From Perkinsus olseni (taxonomy: Eukaryota; Perkinsozoa; Perkinsida; Perkinsidae), in the NCBI GenBank assembly GCA_013115135.1, contig JABANP010000078.1, positions 1 through 64,000 of the forward strand: DNA of 64,000 nt. Reading direction: 5' to 3'. This document shows, one piece after another, positions 30,501 through 42,117 of this stretch. The notes under the pieces were generated by a model. It ran no database searches. It had not been told where the DNA came from and saw only the letters and a list, made by a program, of their open reading frames with translations. Each line of letters starts with the position of its first letter. The stretch's first letter is position 1. The position numbers were made by a program, and so were the translations under genes.

Positions 30501-31716
30501 GAGTGCGCTGAAGGAGAGAAGGTCTTAGTCATCCGGTGATCTGGCTTATAGACTGGCGCCTCCTCGGACGGCAGTGGCCCACTACCGAAGATGCCCTCGG
30601 TGAGGCCGTCGGCGTGGGTCGGTTTGTCGACCGAGGAGGCGTCGAAGGATCGGTCTCCAATGCTTGACGGTGGAGCTCCCTGTGTGGGCCCCGTTGAGAG
30701 CCGTTTACTGAGCAGACCTACGACGAACCCTGGCTGGGCCGTTGCTAGTCCACAAAGCTCACCGGATGTGGTTGTCAATAGCGGCGGGTTCACCGCTACT
30801 GCTGCTACTGCACCAGAAGCAACGTGATTCTCCTTCTCGTTCGACCGGAGGGCTGCAGAAGCCTTCGTTGCCTCCCTCAGTGCAGTTTGCTTGATTGGCT
30901 TCCTGCATGCAGTTGGCTCCATCCTTGACTTACGGACCTTGTTCCTTACTGGTCTGATGCCCCGCTGGGCTTCTCGCGTGGCTCTGGGTTGCCGAGAAGG
31001 CCTGAGTATTAGAGAATTCCAACGGCCACATCCTCTCAACGAGGAAGAGGAGGAGACCCCGTTGCCGAGCACACTCGGTCCGCCGACTAATCGACGCACT
31101 AGCAATGCACGGCCCATACCGACCACTCAGCGATGGTAGTGCGCCGGCGGCGACCGTTATGGTACTGGACTCTGCAGGCTCTCCTCCCTCTTTTCCTTCA
31201 CCATTGGACTCAGGTTTTCGTTTCAGTCTCTTGTTGAGTCTGCCATTTCCCTGGTCGGCTGATGGGGTCGGCACAGTATAACGAGCATGAGACCCCTGGG
31301 GTCTAGACTTCTCGCCTGATCGTTCGCATTGGAGGCTGGGTATTGCGTTAATCGAGTGCCAAGGCAGTGGTATCAAATCTCTTGTCATGAAGATGAACTC
31401 ACCCTCGGTGCTCCATTCGTTGAAGAGCGCCTCGAGCTCCTCATCCTCGTGGTTATCGTTTGGCTCAGCGTGTTGATCTAAAAGTCATTTTACTAATTTT
31501 CATCACCATCGCTGGAGCTAGCAACGCAGGCCAAGCATGAACAGGAACTGACTACTTAGAGGTGCTGCAACGCCCTTCTTGGTCTTATCGGACTGCAAAG
31601 GTTCCGCTGATTGTAGCCGAGCGATCTCCTGCAGACACCGGGTTGACACTAAACGTGCAGCACAGTTCTGTCACTTCTTCCAATCGTCTATTCTCCTCAG
31701 CCGCAGCCTTTCTCAT
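27600..31716 (-). CDS. Long coiled-coil protein, many exons
   Basis: Minus-strand exon pieces run from MRKAAAEENRRLEEVTELCC (ATG at 31716) through NDNHEDEELEALFNEWSTEG before a GTGAGT donor near 31410, a Lys/Arg/Ser-rich linker (RLNKRLKRKPESNGEGKEGG), then heptad-rich segments such as RSIGKTILRLRSEWEKLRCV, RRANEAEAAVARHRDRAAAE, MEEDTAELNRKLNLLREQEA, LHAELNDRESELTQGAKELE and AETDKWRKLKEEAMLVDE, ending near 27600. The pattern (disordered head, long coiled-coil rod) fits a cytoskeletal or basal-body protein, but no specific family can be named. Frames change often; most changes coincide with GT...AG signals, some may be errors. Exon boundaries are approximate. Confidence 0.55.
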
Positions 31717-32468
31717 CGCGCATGGGAGACAACGGTCCTCCCTTACTGCCCAGGATGAGACTGTCTAACGAGTCCGCCATTTGGGTTCAATAACACGACT
31801 GCGAAGCCCGCCTTTTCCCTCGGCTTGGCGAGTCTACGATGCAACCCTCCAACTCTCAAGTCAGCCCATTGTTTCTTCCGTACAATACTCCAATCTCGAG
31901 ATAAACACGATAGGACTTTCAGTTGGCTCACAAGGAGGACGTTCTTGTTGAAACTTCCAACGTTCTGCATAGCTCCGTAATTTTCCCAGGTTGCACAAGC
32001 TTCCGCGGGCTCCGTCCCCCAAACCAGGTGACGGAGTTGATAGCTACTGTACGTACTACTGTAAAAGGATGATGGGAACACCACGTCTTTGAATTGTCTG
32101 AGAATGCTACGGAATGCACCGTCAATGAGCCTCTCCGGCGTTGCTCATTGCGCTGCTGGTGCAGCACCGGTTAACTCTGATGGCGTTTTACGTCGCATTA
32201 GGTACTGCGGTGAGCTCAACGCAACCCGACTGTAATGATCAGAAAAGGGGACATTCCACAGGGAGATCATTTCTCGGGAATGTGAACGGTAAGTCACTGA
32301 AGGTAGTACTCTAGTGAGTTGATCTCTCGCCGGGAGATCAGCAACAAACATGAAATAAGAGAAGAGGAGCAGAGACACGAGCCCTAGCTATCCCATTCAG
32401 AATGCACCACATTACGATTTACTACAGTAGTGGTACAACGAATCTACTAAACGCCATTGTTGTTCGAA
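31717..32468. other. 3' flank of NmrA copy 1
   Basis: No gene supported. 32190-32460 is a diverged relative of the 3' flanks of the other two NmrA copies (35190-35420 and 38140-38375): shared words include attccacaggg and tagtactc in the same order. This indicates an older duplication of gene plus flank. Confidence 0.55.
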
Positions 32469-33436
32469 CTATGACTTCTTGCTGTCTGGGAAGACGAACG
32501 AAGGATCGGAGAGGCACTCCTCGATGGTGGTGAACTTGTAGTCGGCAGGGAAGATACCATTGCCCAACATGGTCTCGGGGAAATCAAGACAATCCATACG
32601 GCCCATGCAGAAGATGGCGTACAGGATAACCCAGAGGTCGTTATCGCTCTCGTCGCGCATTAGACGGATGAGCTCGGCCTCGTCAACGTGCCTCTCAGGG
32701 AAGTCCGTCTTCGGCCAGATCTTCCGGACCATCTCGAGATTCTTTGCCTGAGTGGTTGGGTTAACCTGGAACTGCACGTACTTGTTGATGGTGCGCTCAT
32801 CAGTAGCGGCTCGGGCGACCATCATTCCGATATCTTGTAGGCTGTTGGTGAAGAACAGAGCATCCTGGTTGCCAAATTTTGTAATAGCTCCACCACCATT
32901 TTTCAGCGACGGAGCGAAATAGTCGAACAAAGCACCCACGAGAATAGAAGTCCACTTTAACCCAGACTTGCGGACGAGCCCCTGCATCTCCTTTTTGGCA
33001 TCGAAGAGATCAGCCAAGCCCCAGGGGATGGCTCCTGTATGGACACCGGACTCGTCGGGGCAGAAGCGCTCAACGGTACCGCTCTTGACGACAGCGTTGA
33101 TGATGTGACCCTCAACATCTCTGATGACCGGAGCTGAGCCGTGCATAGCGCAGATAACAGTGTCGACTTGGTTCTCGCGGAAGACGGTGGCCAAAGCAGC
33201 CTCATCCTTCTGATTGGGGACCTCAAGTACCTGATAGTAGATAGGCAATAACAACTTACATGCCCGAGTACACTCACCTTAGCCCCGGCGTTCTCGAGCT
33301 CCTTGGTGATACCCTCCTTACTCGAGATGCTCCGAGTAACAGCGATCACCTTATGCCCCAACTTCAGTAGGGCCAAGCTGATACTTTTACCCAAGAGACC
33401 GGTAGCACCGATAACAGCGACGGTCTTTGAGGACAT
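32469..33436 (-). CDS. NmrA-like NAD(P)-binding protein, copy 1
   Basis: Two exons: 33436-33278 (53 codons) and 33230-32469, with a 47-nt GT-AG intron; product 306 aa. The N-terminus MSSKTVAVIGATGLLGKSIS holds the Rossmann motif GATGLLG. Further blocks are AVTRS after beta-2, TVICAMHGSAPVIRD, the acidic/aromatic VERFCPDESGVHTGAIPWG, and SGLKWTSILVGALFDYFAPS. This is the NmrA/isoflavone-reductase-like atypical SDR layout; such proteins act as redox sensors or as reductases of small phenolic or quinone substrates. The substrate here is unknown. The C-terminus ends DPSFVFPDSKKS. First of three tandem copies on the same strand. Confidence 0.85.
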
Positions 33437-33439
33437 GGG

Positions 33440-35393
33440 CAGAAGTTGGTAAGATAGCTGAGAGGGTTGGTGAGGTGAATCGACTCTGAATCGCCCTGTA
33501 ACAGGGCTTAGAAAAGGTTGAATCCGGATTGGAGGGGAGTTGATCGGTAATCAGGTTCTCTAGCGTAATCTAGAACGCATACACTTGCACGCGAGTGGAA
33601 GAGTCAGGATGGACTCCCACGGTTATCTGAGTCTAATGATTGCAGCGATTACAACAGCTGAGCATGACCGACCCGGGTGGCAGCTGTTACGTAGCGCATA
33701 GTCGCCACTATGTAGTCACTAAAATGCGCATGAGATACGAGCAGTATATACCAATACCCTACGGGAATATACAGGTAGATAGTCCCTGTTGGCGACACGG
33801 TCTGAGATGTCGGACAGCTCAAGACACGGGAGAAGGGATCAAGGTGGGTCATACAGGCTGGAAGAGATCGTTAGAGGGGCCTGACATATGTCGTAGTGGT
33901 GAACACGAAACGTGAACGGGACGTGGCGGTAACGGATGGAGAGATGCCAAGGAAAGCTCCACCAACACGGAGCGCGTCTCGGTCGAGGTGTCTCACGCAA
34001 CGAGAGAACGGCGCACGACGCCACCAAAATTCTAAATGCTCCAAGAAAAAACTGATTGAACCGTTGGCAGCTAGTATGAGCCACAGCATGCGAGCACTCC
34101 CGTATAAGCTTGAAGGTGAATCCGGAGGGTTTTATCGATGGTGACACCGGGAGGGAAGGGGACGTGACTGGTGTGTTAGCGACATCGGTTAGAGCACAAG
34201 CCAGGATGGGTGGAGTTCCTCGTGATACTGATAATCCTCGAGTAATGAAATTCTAGTAGCATGCTATTCCGTTCTCGGCGAAGGGGAGACAGCTCAATCG
34301 CGAATCGAGTAAACCGATGCCACCTTCCGCTGCTAATTTGTAATCATGCATCCTTAGCTAACGATCTGAGCGGCTCTGTAGCCTCTGCGTGAGCCGATCA
34401 ATCCCATCCTAAGCATAGGGTCTTTTAAATAAAGGCCGATAACGAGACAGTGAAGGGAAGATTGGATCATAGAATCAAGCACCACGTATTCAGTACATGA
34501 TAAGGGGGAGACTGAGGACTGATAATGGGTCTACCATTTTGGTAGCCAACTCTTCCGAATGGCGGATCTCCGTCGCTGGACGCGAAGTCGAACGCCCCTA
34601 AGAGTACTCTCTTGAGACCGTGCCGTCTATCGACCTCTGCGCTCTTCGGTATTAGGTCCCGAACTCACATGAGACCGGCGAGAAATAGCGATTGATAAAT
34701 GCGACGCATAGAGAGAACTCCTCCCAGTTGTTGTCCACTACCCTCGTCTACTGGGGAGGCCTGACAAGCAGGCTTCAGGATGATCCAGGTGGAGGATACA
34801 TGTAGACTATATTCGCTAAGTGAATGTTCAGTCCTCGGGCTGCTGTCCATCGGAACAGTTCGCTGACGCGCTGGTCATAGCTCTGGCTGATGGCTGGCCG
34901 ATGTTTGCATCGCTGAATTACTGAAGGTATATCCAACCTCCCCTCCCGCATCGAATCAAGTTGGTGGTTGTGCCTTCCGATGGCTCTGTCATTTCCCCAG
35001 CTAAGTGATAAAGTTAAAAGTACAAGCTAAGTACTGTAAAACGATGATGAGATCTCCCCGCTTCAGACTTGTCCGAGAGATTTAATGATACTAGATGCAC
35101 CGCCTGTAGATCTCTTTGACGCTGTTCATTGCGATGGGGCCCAGTGGTTAGAAAGACGACTTCTTAGATCGCACAGAATACTATGGCGAGGTCAACGCGA
35201 TCCCACCACAAGGCCTGTCAAAAGGGGGCATTCCACAGGGGAATATATATGGTTACCGCAGGTAGTACTCCAGTGAGCTGAGTTGATCACTCACCGGTTG
35301 TTCAGCACGAGACAAGAAAGAAGTGGAAAGGAGCAGAGAGGGGGCGAGTGTTAACAATCCCTTCGGGATGCATCATGATTGACTAGTGCTGCA
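33440..35393. repeat. Spacer copy A of the NmrA array
   Basis: This roughly 1.95-kb non-coding spacer is nearly identical to 36394-38347 (offset 2954). I noticed only isolated differences (for example gcatacacttgc against gcatacccttgc, ttggtaag against ttggcaag). It is upstream of copy 1 and downstream of copy 2. Frames inside are short and mutually overlapping. The short inverted pair TACCA ttt TGGTA lies at about 34534-34546. Confidence 0.9.
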
Positions 35394-35422
35394 ACGAATC
35401 TAGTGAATTAGTGTTGTTGGAG

Positions 35423-36390
35423 CTACGCCTTCGTGCTGTCTGGGAAGACGAAGGCTGAATCAGAGAGGCACTCCTCGATGGTGGTGAACTTGTAGTCGCC
35501 AGGGAAGATACCATCGCCCAACATGGTCTCGGGGAAATCAAGACAATCCATACGGCCCATGCAGAAGATGGCGTACAGGATAACCCAGAGGTCGTTATCG
35601 CTCTCGTCCCGCATAAGACGGATGAGCTCGGCCTCGTCAACATGCCTCTCAGGGAAGTCCTCCAACGGCCAGATCTTCCGGACCAACTCGAGATTCTTTG
35701 CCTGAGTGGTCGGGTTAACTTGGAACTGCACGTACTTGTTGATGGTGCGCTCATCAGTAGCGGCTCGGGCGATCATCATTCCGATATCTTGTAGGCTGTT
35801 GGTGAAGAACAGAGCATCCTGGTTGCCAAATTTTGTAATAGCTCCACCACCATTTTTCAGCGACGGAGCGAAATAGTCGAACAAAGCACCCACGAGAATA
35901 GAAGTCCACTTTAACCCAGACTTGCGGACGAGCCCCTGCATCTCCTTTTTGGCATCGAAGAGATCAGCCAAGCCCCAGGGGATGGCTCCTGTATGGACAC
36001 CGAACTCGTCGGGGCAGAAACGCTCAACGGTGCCGCCCTTGACGGCAGCGTTGATGATGTGACCCTCGACATCTCTGATGACCGGAGCCGAGCCGTGCAT
36101 AGCGCAGATAACAGTGTCGACTTGGTTCTCACGGAAGACGGTGGCCAAAGCAGCCTCATCCTTCTGATTGGGGACCTCGATTAGCTGACAGAAGATAGGC
36201 ATTAGCATTAGGCATGCCCGAGAACACTCACCTTAGCCCCGGCGTTCTCGAGCTCCTTGGTGATACCCTCCTTACTCGAGATGCTCCGAGTAACAGCGAT
36301 CACCTTATGCCCCAACTTCAGTAGGGCCAAGCTGATACTTTTACCAAAGAGACCGGTAGCACCGATAACAGCGACGGTCTTTGAGGACAT
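35423..36390 (-). CDS. NmrA-like NAD(P)-binding protein, copy 2
   Basis: Same two-exon structure as copy 1 with intron 36185-36231; after the splice the protein reads LIEVPNQKDEAALATVF, where copy 1 has VLEVPNQ. The Rossmann motif is GATGLFG. The central part (LVGALFDYFAPSLKNGGGAI) is as in copy 1. The C-terminus differs: DSAFVFPDSTKA, and WPLEDFPERH replaces WPKTDFPERH. Upstream 1.95 kb is nearly identical to that of copy 1, so the two probably share promoter sequence. Function as for copy 1, an NAD(P)-dependent reductase or sensor of unknown substrate. Confidence 0.85.
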
Positions 36391-36393
36391 GGG

Positions 36394-38347
36394 CAGAAGT
36401 TGGCAAGATAGCTGAGAGGGTTGGTGAGGTGAATCGACTCTGAATCGCCCTGTAACAGGGCTTAGAAAAGGTTGAATCCGGATTGGAGGGGAGTTGATCG
36501 GTAATCAGGTTCTCTAGCGTAATCTAGAACGCATACCCTTGCACGCGAGTGGAAGAGTCAGGATGGACTCCCACGGTTATCTGAGTCTAATGATTGCAGC
36601 GATTACAACAGCTGAGCATGACCGACCCGGGTGGCAGCTGTTACGTAGCGCATAGTCGCCACTATGTAGTCACTAAAATGCGCATGAGATACGAGCAGTA
36701 TATACCAATACCCTACGGGAATATACAGGTAGATAGTCCCTGTTGGCGACACGGTCTGAGATGTCGGACAGCTCAAGACACGGGAGAAGGGATCAAGGTG
36801 GGTCATACAGGCTGGAAGAGATCGTTAGAGGGGCCTGACATATGTCGTAGTGGTGAACACGAAACGTGAACGGGACGTGGCGGTAACGGATGGAGAGATG
36901 CCAAGGAAAGCTCCACCAACACGGAGCGCGTCTCGGTCGAGGTGTCTCACGCAACGAGAGAACGGCGCACGACGCCACCAAAATTCTAAATGCTCCAAGA
37001 AAAAACTGATTGAACCGTTGGCAGCTAGTATGAGCCACAGCATGCGAGCACTCCCGTATAAGCTTGAAGGTGAATCCGGAGGGTTTTATCGATGGTGACA
37101 CCGGGAGGGAAGGGGACGTGACTGGTGTGTTAGCGACATCGGTTAGAGCACAAGCCAGGATGGGTGGAGTTCCTCGTGATACTGATAATCCTCGAGTAAT
37201 GAAATTCTAGTAGCATGCTATTCCGTTCTCGGCGAAGGGGAGACAGCTCAATCGCGAATCGAGTAAACCGATGCCACCTTCCGCTGCTAATTTGTAATCA
37301 TGCATCCTTAGCTAACGATCTGAGCGGCTCTGTAGCCTCTGCGTGAGCCGATCAATCCCATCCTAAGCATAGGGTCTTTTAAATAAAGGCCGATAACGAG
37401 ACAGTGAAGGGAAGATTGGATCATAGAATCAAGCACCACGTATTCAGTACATGATAAGGGGGAGACTGAGGACTGATAATGGGTCTACCATTTTGGTAGC
37501 CAACTCTTCCGAATGGCGGATCTCCGTCGCTGGACGCGAAGTCGAACGCCCCTAAGAGTACTCTCTTGAGACCGTGCCGTCTATCGACCTCTGCGCTCTT
37601 CGGTATTAGGTCCCGAACTCACATGAGACCGGCGAGAAATAGCGATTGATAAATGCGACGCATAGAGAGAACTCCTCCCAGTTGTTGTCCACTACCCTCG
37701 TCTACTGGGGAGGCCTGACAAGCAGGCTTCAGGATGATCCAGGTGGAGGATACATGTAGACTATATTCGCTAAGTGAATGTTCAGTCCTCGGGCTGCTGT
37801 CCATCGGAACAGTTCGCTGACGCGCTGGTCATAGCTCTGGCTGATGGCTGGCCGATGTTTGCATCGCTGAATTACTGAAGGTATATCCAACCTCCCCTCC
37901 CGCATCGAATCAAGTTGGTGGTTGTGCCTTCCGATGGCTCTGTCATTTCCCCAGCTAAGTGATAAAGTTAAAAGTACAAGCTAAGTACTGTAAAACGATG
38001 ATGAGATCTCCCCGCTTCAGACTTGTCCGAGAGATTTAATGATACTAGATGCACCGCCTGTAGATCTCTTTGACGCTGTTCATTGCGATGGGGCCCAGTG
38101 GTTAGAAAGACGACTTCTTAGATCGCACAGAATACTATGGCGAGGTCAACGCGATCCCACCACAAGGCCTGTCAAAAGGGGGCATTCCACAGGGGAATAT
38201 ATATGGTTACCGCAGGTAGTACTCCAGTGAGCTGAGTTGATCACTCACCGGTTGTTCAGCACGAGACAAGAAAGAAGTGGAAAGGAGCAGAGAGGGGGCG
38301 AGTGTTAACAATCCCTTCGGGATGCATCATGATTGACTAGTGCTACA
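36394..38347. repeat. Spacer copy B of the NmrA array
   Basis: Nearly identical to 33440-35393. The identity ends sharply at the NmrA 3' flanks: ctagtgctgcaacgaatcta (A) against ctagtgctacaacgaatcta (B), after which A continues gtgaattagtg and B continues ataaacgccattg, as found next to copy 1. The unit of duplication is 2954 bp. Confidence 0.9.
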
Positions 38348-38378
38348 ACGAATCTAATAAACGCCATTGTTGTTCGAA

Positions 38379-39346
38379 CTATGACTTCTTGCTGTCTGGG
38401 AAGACGAACGAAGGATCAGAGAGGCACTCCTCAATGGTGGTGAACTTGTAGTCGCCAGGGAAGATACCATCGCCCAACATGGTCTCGGGGAAATCAAGAC
38501 AATCCATACGGCCCATGCAGAAGATGGCGTACAGGATAACCCAGAGGTCGTTATCGCTCTCGTCCCGCATAAGACGGATGAGCTCGGCCTCGTCAACATG
38601 CCTCTCAGGGAAGTCCTCCAACGGCCAGATCTTCCGGACCAACTCGAGATTCTTTGCCTGAGTGGTCGGGTTAACTTGGAACTGCACGTACTTGTTGATG
38701 GTGCGCTCATCAGTAGCGGCTCGGGCGATCATCATTCCGATATCTTGTAGGCTGTTAGTAAAGAACAGAGCATCCCGATCGCCGAAGGTAACGACGAATC
38801 CGCGACCTGACTTCAGTGAGGGGGCGAAGTAAGGAAACACCCCCCCAACGAATACGGCGGTCCACTTTAACCCAGACTTGCGGACGAGCTCCTGCATCTC
38901 CTTTTTGGCATCGAAGAGGTCAGCCAAGCCCCAGGGGATGGCTCCTGTATGAACGCCAAACTCGTCGGGGCAGAAACGCTCAACGGTGCCGCTCTTGACG
39001 GCAGCGTTGATGATGTGACCCTCGACATCTCTGATGACCGGAGCCGAGCCGTGCATAGCGCAGATAACAGTGTCGACTTGGTTCTCGCGGAAGACGGTGG
39101 CCAAAGCAGCCTCATCCTTCTGATTGGGGACCTCGATTAGCTGACAGAAGATAGGCATTAGCATTAGGCATGCCCGAGAACACTCACCTTAGCCCCGGCG
39201 TTCTCGAGCTCCTTGGTGATACCCTCCTTACTCGCGATGCTCCGAGTAACAGCGATCACCTTATGCCCCAACCTCAGTAGGGCCAAGCTGATACTTTTAC
39301 CGAAGAGACCGGTAGCACCGATAACAGCGACGGTCTTTGAGGACAT
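38379..39346 (-). CDS. NmrA-like NAD(P)-binding protein, copy 3 (mosaic)
   Basis: Two exons as in the other copies. Most of exon 2 matches copy 2 (LIEVPNQ, WPLEDFPERH), but the C-terminus DPSFVFPDSKKS and the 3' flank match copy 1. A tract at about 38757-38865 differs strongly from both, changing SILVGALFDYFAPSLKNGGG to AVFVGGVFPYFAPSLKSGRG and KFGNQD to TFGDRD. The upstream sequence beyond the ATG (tggacaagtgtacgtgggg) is unrelated to the other copies and marks the array edge. The tract falls in the segment that lines the substrate pocket in NmrA-like folds, so specificity may differ; that is inference. Confidence 0.85.
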
Positions 39347-40821
39347 GGACAAGTGTACGTGGGGAGATAAGAAAGCTGCGGGGACCGCAAATGAACACTA
39401 TTGGTCGTCATCGGGCATTCGTACGCTTCCACGTTGGTACGTGTCCACATCCGACTCCTAGCCGCCCTCCACCAAATACGACCGAAAACCCCGCGAATGA
39501 TACACAGGTACCCTGTCGTCGATGGCGGAATAGCCGAAGATGTCAAACAATTCTAGAGATAGGTTTATCGATGAGAACTGCAGCATTCGAGCTGAAAGAG
39601 AGCGAAGTGGTCGCGCATGTGACGTAGAGGTGAACACAAAATGTCGCGCGAGCCGAAGGAATCTCAACCAACACGGAGGATTCGGAGCCTCTCCGACCTC
39701 CAACGCTACGGGAGCGCAACGGGCATATGCTCCGTTGAACGAAGCGTAGAGCCTCAGACCTTCAAGACGGGACGAGGCGCGGTGATTTACTGGCGCCGTC
39801 AAGATGGACGACGCTCTCACACGTAGGTTGCGAGGGTGACGCGAAGGAAAACTATGTCGGAGTCGAAGGCGATCCTTCACACCGCAGCCGCGGGTCTGCA
39901 GGCGCAAGCCACCTCTCGAAGGCGTCAGGTAGATGACTTTATGGCGTCGACAAACAGCCGACAGTCATATGCTCGACCCGTCGCCGGACGCATTCTGATG
40001 ACTAGTCTGCTGGCGTCAGAGGCACAACTGGGACACCAGGCGTCCCATTGCGCGCACAACATGCACCGGTTTAAACCTAGATGAACTGCTGGTTTGTCTG
40101 AATGAATTCAATGTAGCGTTTCCTTGTAATTCCAGCACGCGGGAGATTTTCGAGATAAGATCTCTACAGCATTGACCAGTATCACAAGGAAGGGAGTAGC
40201 TACTAATGACGACGCCTTCAAACCGCAACTGAAGTTTGTGACGATAAGAGCTCGCAACTCACGTCAGAGACTCTGTGTATCAGTAGAACTACCGCGTCCG
40301 TGGGCGTGATGGCAATGGGTATCTGGTCTTGCTGGTGAAGGTCGTAGCACCTCATAGCGTCCTCGCGCCCACCCAAGTCTCAGCGCGGGTTCCTCGGGCC
40401 GATGAGGTGGCGTGGATGAGAGGTCAGCGACGGGGTCGCCAAGAAGGACTCGAGTGACCCCCCTGCCCACGGGTTAGAGCAACCGTTCGCTGAGCCGCAG
40501 GCGTGGAGGAAGACTAGCGAGTGACTACACGTGTAGCAGGCTGATACACGTGGAATCACTCGCTGATACTATCAGCATGGTCGAATAGCACTCCCCATCC
40601 TGCTTTTGGAGTTTGGTTTTGGGACTTGCCACCTCACTGGTAACATCCAGTTCCTCCAAGGCGATCGCTCAGATGATATCGTATTTTCTCTCACACAATC
40701 TTTGACGGTTCGTCATACTTATATGACATTCAGAGTCGTGACACTCTGGATTCTGCTGCTATAATTGCGCCGTTGCCCGCTCACAGACTACCACTAGCCA
40801 AGAACGGAAGAATTCGGAAAA
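39347..40821. other. Interval with one possible small gene
   Basis: No recognised gene. One plus-strand frame from the ATG at 39854 to 40084 (MSESKAILHTAAAGLQAQAT, then SRRRQVDDFMAST) has protein-like composition but no family. Short words resembling the NmrA spacer occur near 39630-39690 (caccaacacggag against caaccaacacggag), possibly a diverged older copy of that region. Confidence 0.35.
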
Positions 40822-40908
40822 CGCACCGGAGGGCGAATCGAACGCCTGCGCCTCCCGACGCCCCAGGATTTGAAGTCCTGACCGAGCACCAGCCCGGGTC
40901 ACCAGTGC
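40822..40908 (-). tRNA. tRNA-Sec (anticodon UCA), copy 2
   Basis: 87 nt, identical in layout to the copy at 14870-14956: acceptor GCACTGG/CCGGTGC, anticodon loop CTTCAAA, long variable arm, discriminator G, then TTTT. The one difference I see is in the variable arm, GCGTC/GGCGC in place of GCGTC/GACGC, which keeps pairing through a G-T. Flanks are unrelated to those of copy 1 beyond the tRNA and the T run. No host gene or intron is evident around it. Confidence 0.95.
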
Positions 40909-40966
40909 ACCACATGAAGACCTCGCACACTCTGTGGGAGACCGAATCAGATATAGCTAAACCGCA

Positions 40967-41518
40967 ATGAACAGGAAGTTCGCCTGTAGCTGTCTAGAAT
41001 TCACCGCCGGCAGATCGAACTTCATCTCGGATCCCTGGGCCCTCAGGTTTATGCGTACAGCGGACCAGCCACGGCAACTAGCACGTCCACCTCGAAGGTA
41101 TCATCCGGTCGAATACGCGACCGCGCGGCAATTCCAAGAGAGAGTTCCTGTGGTTATGTGTTCATGTCACTCCCACGGTGACTACAGGAAACTATTCCTG
41201 GCAGACTCCCCCACTCGCCCTTCAGAGGTGTTGAAGCGCTCATCCTCTCGTAACCGTCATCCCCGAAGGCCAAACTATACCCAAGAGTTGAAACACGACA
41301 ACCTCCCCCTTCGTGCGAGACAATCTCCTTCATTTCACAAGTTTGAGCTACTCGAGTCTTCCGATACCCATCCCAACGAGCACTCCTGTATGAAGACTAC
41401 AGAAACACAACACGGCAATCGCTGCCTTCCTGGAGAAACCTCCTTCGACCCCCCAGAGAGTCAGTGGCTGCTGCAGTGGCTTAGTAGCGGCTGCGGCGCG
41501 TTGCCTCTCTTCAAGTAG
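40967..41518 (+). CDS. Hypothetical 183-aa open frame
   Basis: An uninterrupted frame from the ATG at 40967 (MNRKFACSCLEFTAGRSNFI) to the stop at 41518, just before the 3' end of the converging uS8 gene. Composition is rich in Arg, Ser, His and Pro, with several Cys, and without a domain, signal peptide or membrane segment. It may be a chance frame; there is no homology support. Confidence 0.25.
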   Translation: MNRKFACSCLEFTAGRSNFISDPWALRFMRTADQPRQLARPPRRYHPVEYATARQFQERVPVVMCSCHSHGDYRKLFLADSPTRPSEVLKRSSSRNRHPRRPNYTQELKHDNLPLRARQSPSFHKFELLESSDTHPNEHSCMKTTETQHGNRCLPGETSFDPPESQWLLQWLSSGCGALPLFK

Positions 41519-41538
41519 TCGGAGTTATCGTTGTGGAC

Positions 41539-42117
41539 TTAGAAGAAGAAGCCGACGACCTTGCCACCAGTGTGCTTACGACGGGCCTCCTCGTGGTCCA
41601 TGATGCCGTAAGGGGTAGTGAGCACGACGTGACCGAACTGGCGAGAGGGCAGGAGGTCAGAGGCCAACTGAAATGAGAACACCATTAATGAAGCCACCGA
41701 GCACTCTAGCGACGCACACATCCATCGAGTAAGACTAACCCATCACCAGTAGTACCTGCTCAATATCACCGGTCTCGATATCGAAACGGGGAGAGATGAC
41801 GCCGCACTTGTTGATGCGACCGTTGAGGTTGACGATCACCTTACCAGCACGGTGATCATCGACGATCTCGAAGTCACCAATGTAACCTGTACAACAAGAC
41901 AACATGAACACGCACCCCTTAGCGAGGAACGCCGTGAAGCGAAGCACTTATCCGAGCCCGATGTGGTGTTGTTATTGTTATTACCGTTCTTTTGCATGAC
42001 CTGCAAGAACTTGACGATGACCTTGGAGCAAGGTCGGACGAGGACCTGCCTCTTACCGGCCTTCTCGGCGTTCAAGATTGAGTTGAGGCAGTCACGCAGC
42101 ACAGACACACGTACCAT
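41539..42117 (-). CDS. RPS15A: 40S ribosomal protein S15a (uS8)
   Basis: Three minus-strand exons: 42117-41985 ([40 protein letters not shown]), 41886-41756 ([38 protein letters not shown]) and 41667-41539 ([41 protein letters not shown] minus its first residue ends the protein), with introns of 98 and 88 nt. The sequence aligns end to end with eukaryotic uS8 of 130 aa; the C-terminal KHTGGK-GFFF is diagnostic. It binds 18S rRNA in the small-subunit platform. The ATG directly follows a TTCTTATCAG tract, so a 5' UTR intron is possible. Divergent neighbour of the DDX3 gene. No frameshifts, in contrast to several other genes here. Confidence 0.97.

Noticed and set aside
39458..39907. 150-aa minus-strand frame next to NmrA copy 3
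   Set aside because: Arg/Ser/Leu-rich, no splice context or domain; overlapping frames of equal length exist on the other strand.
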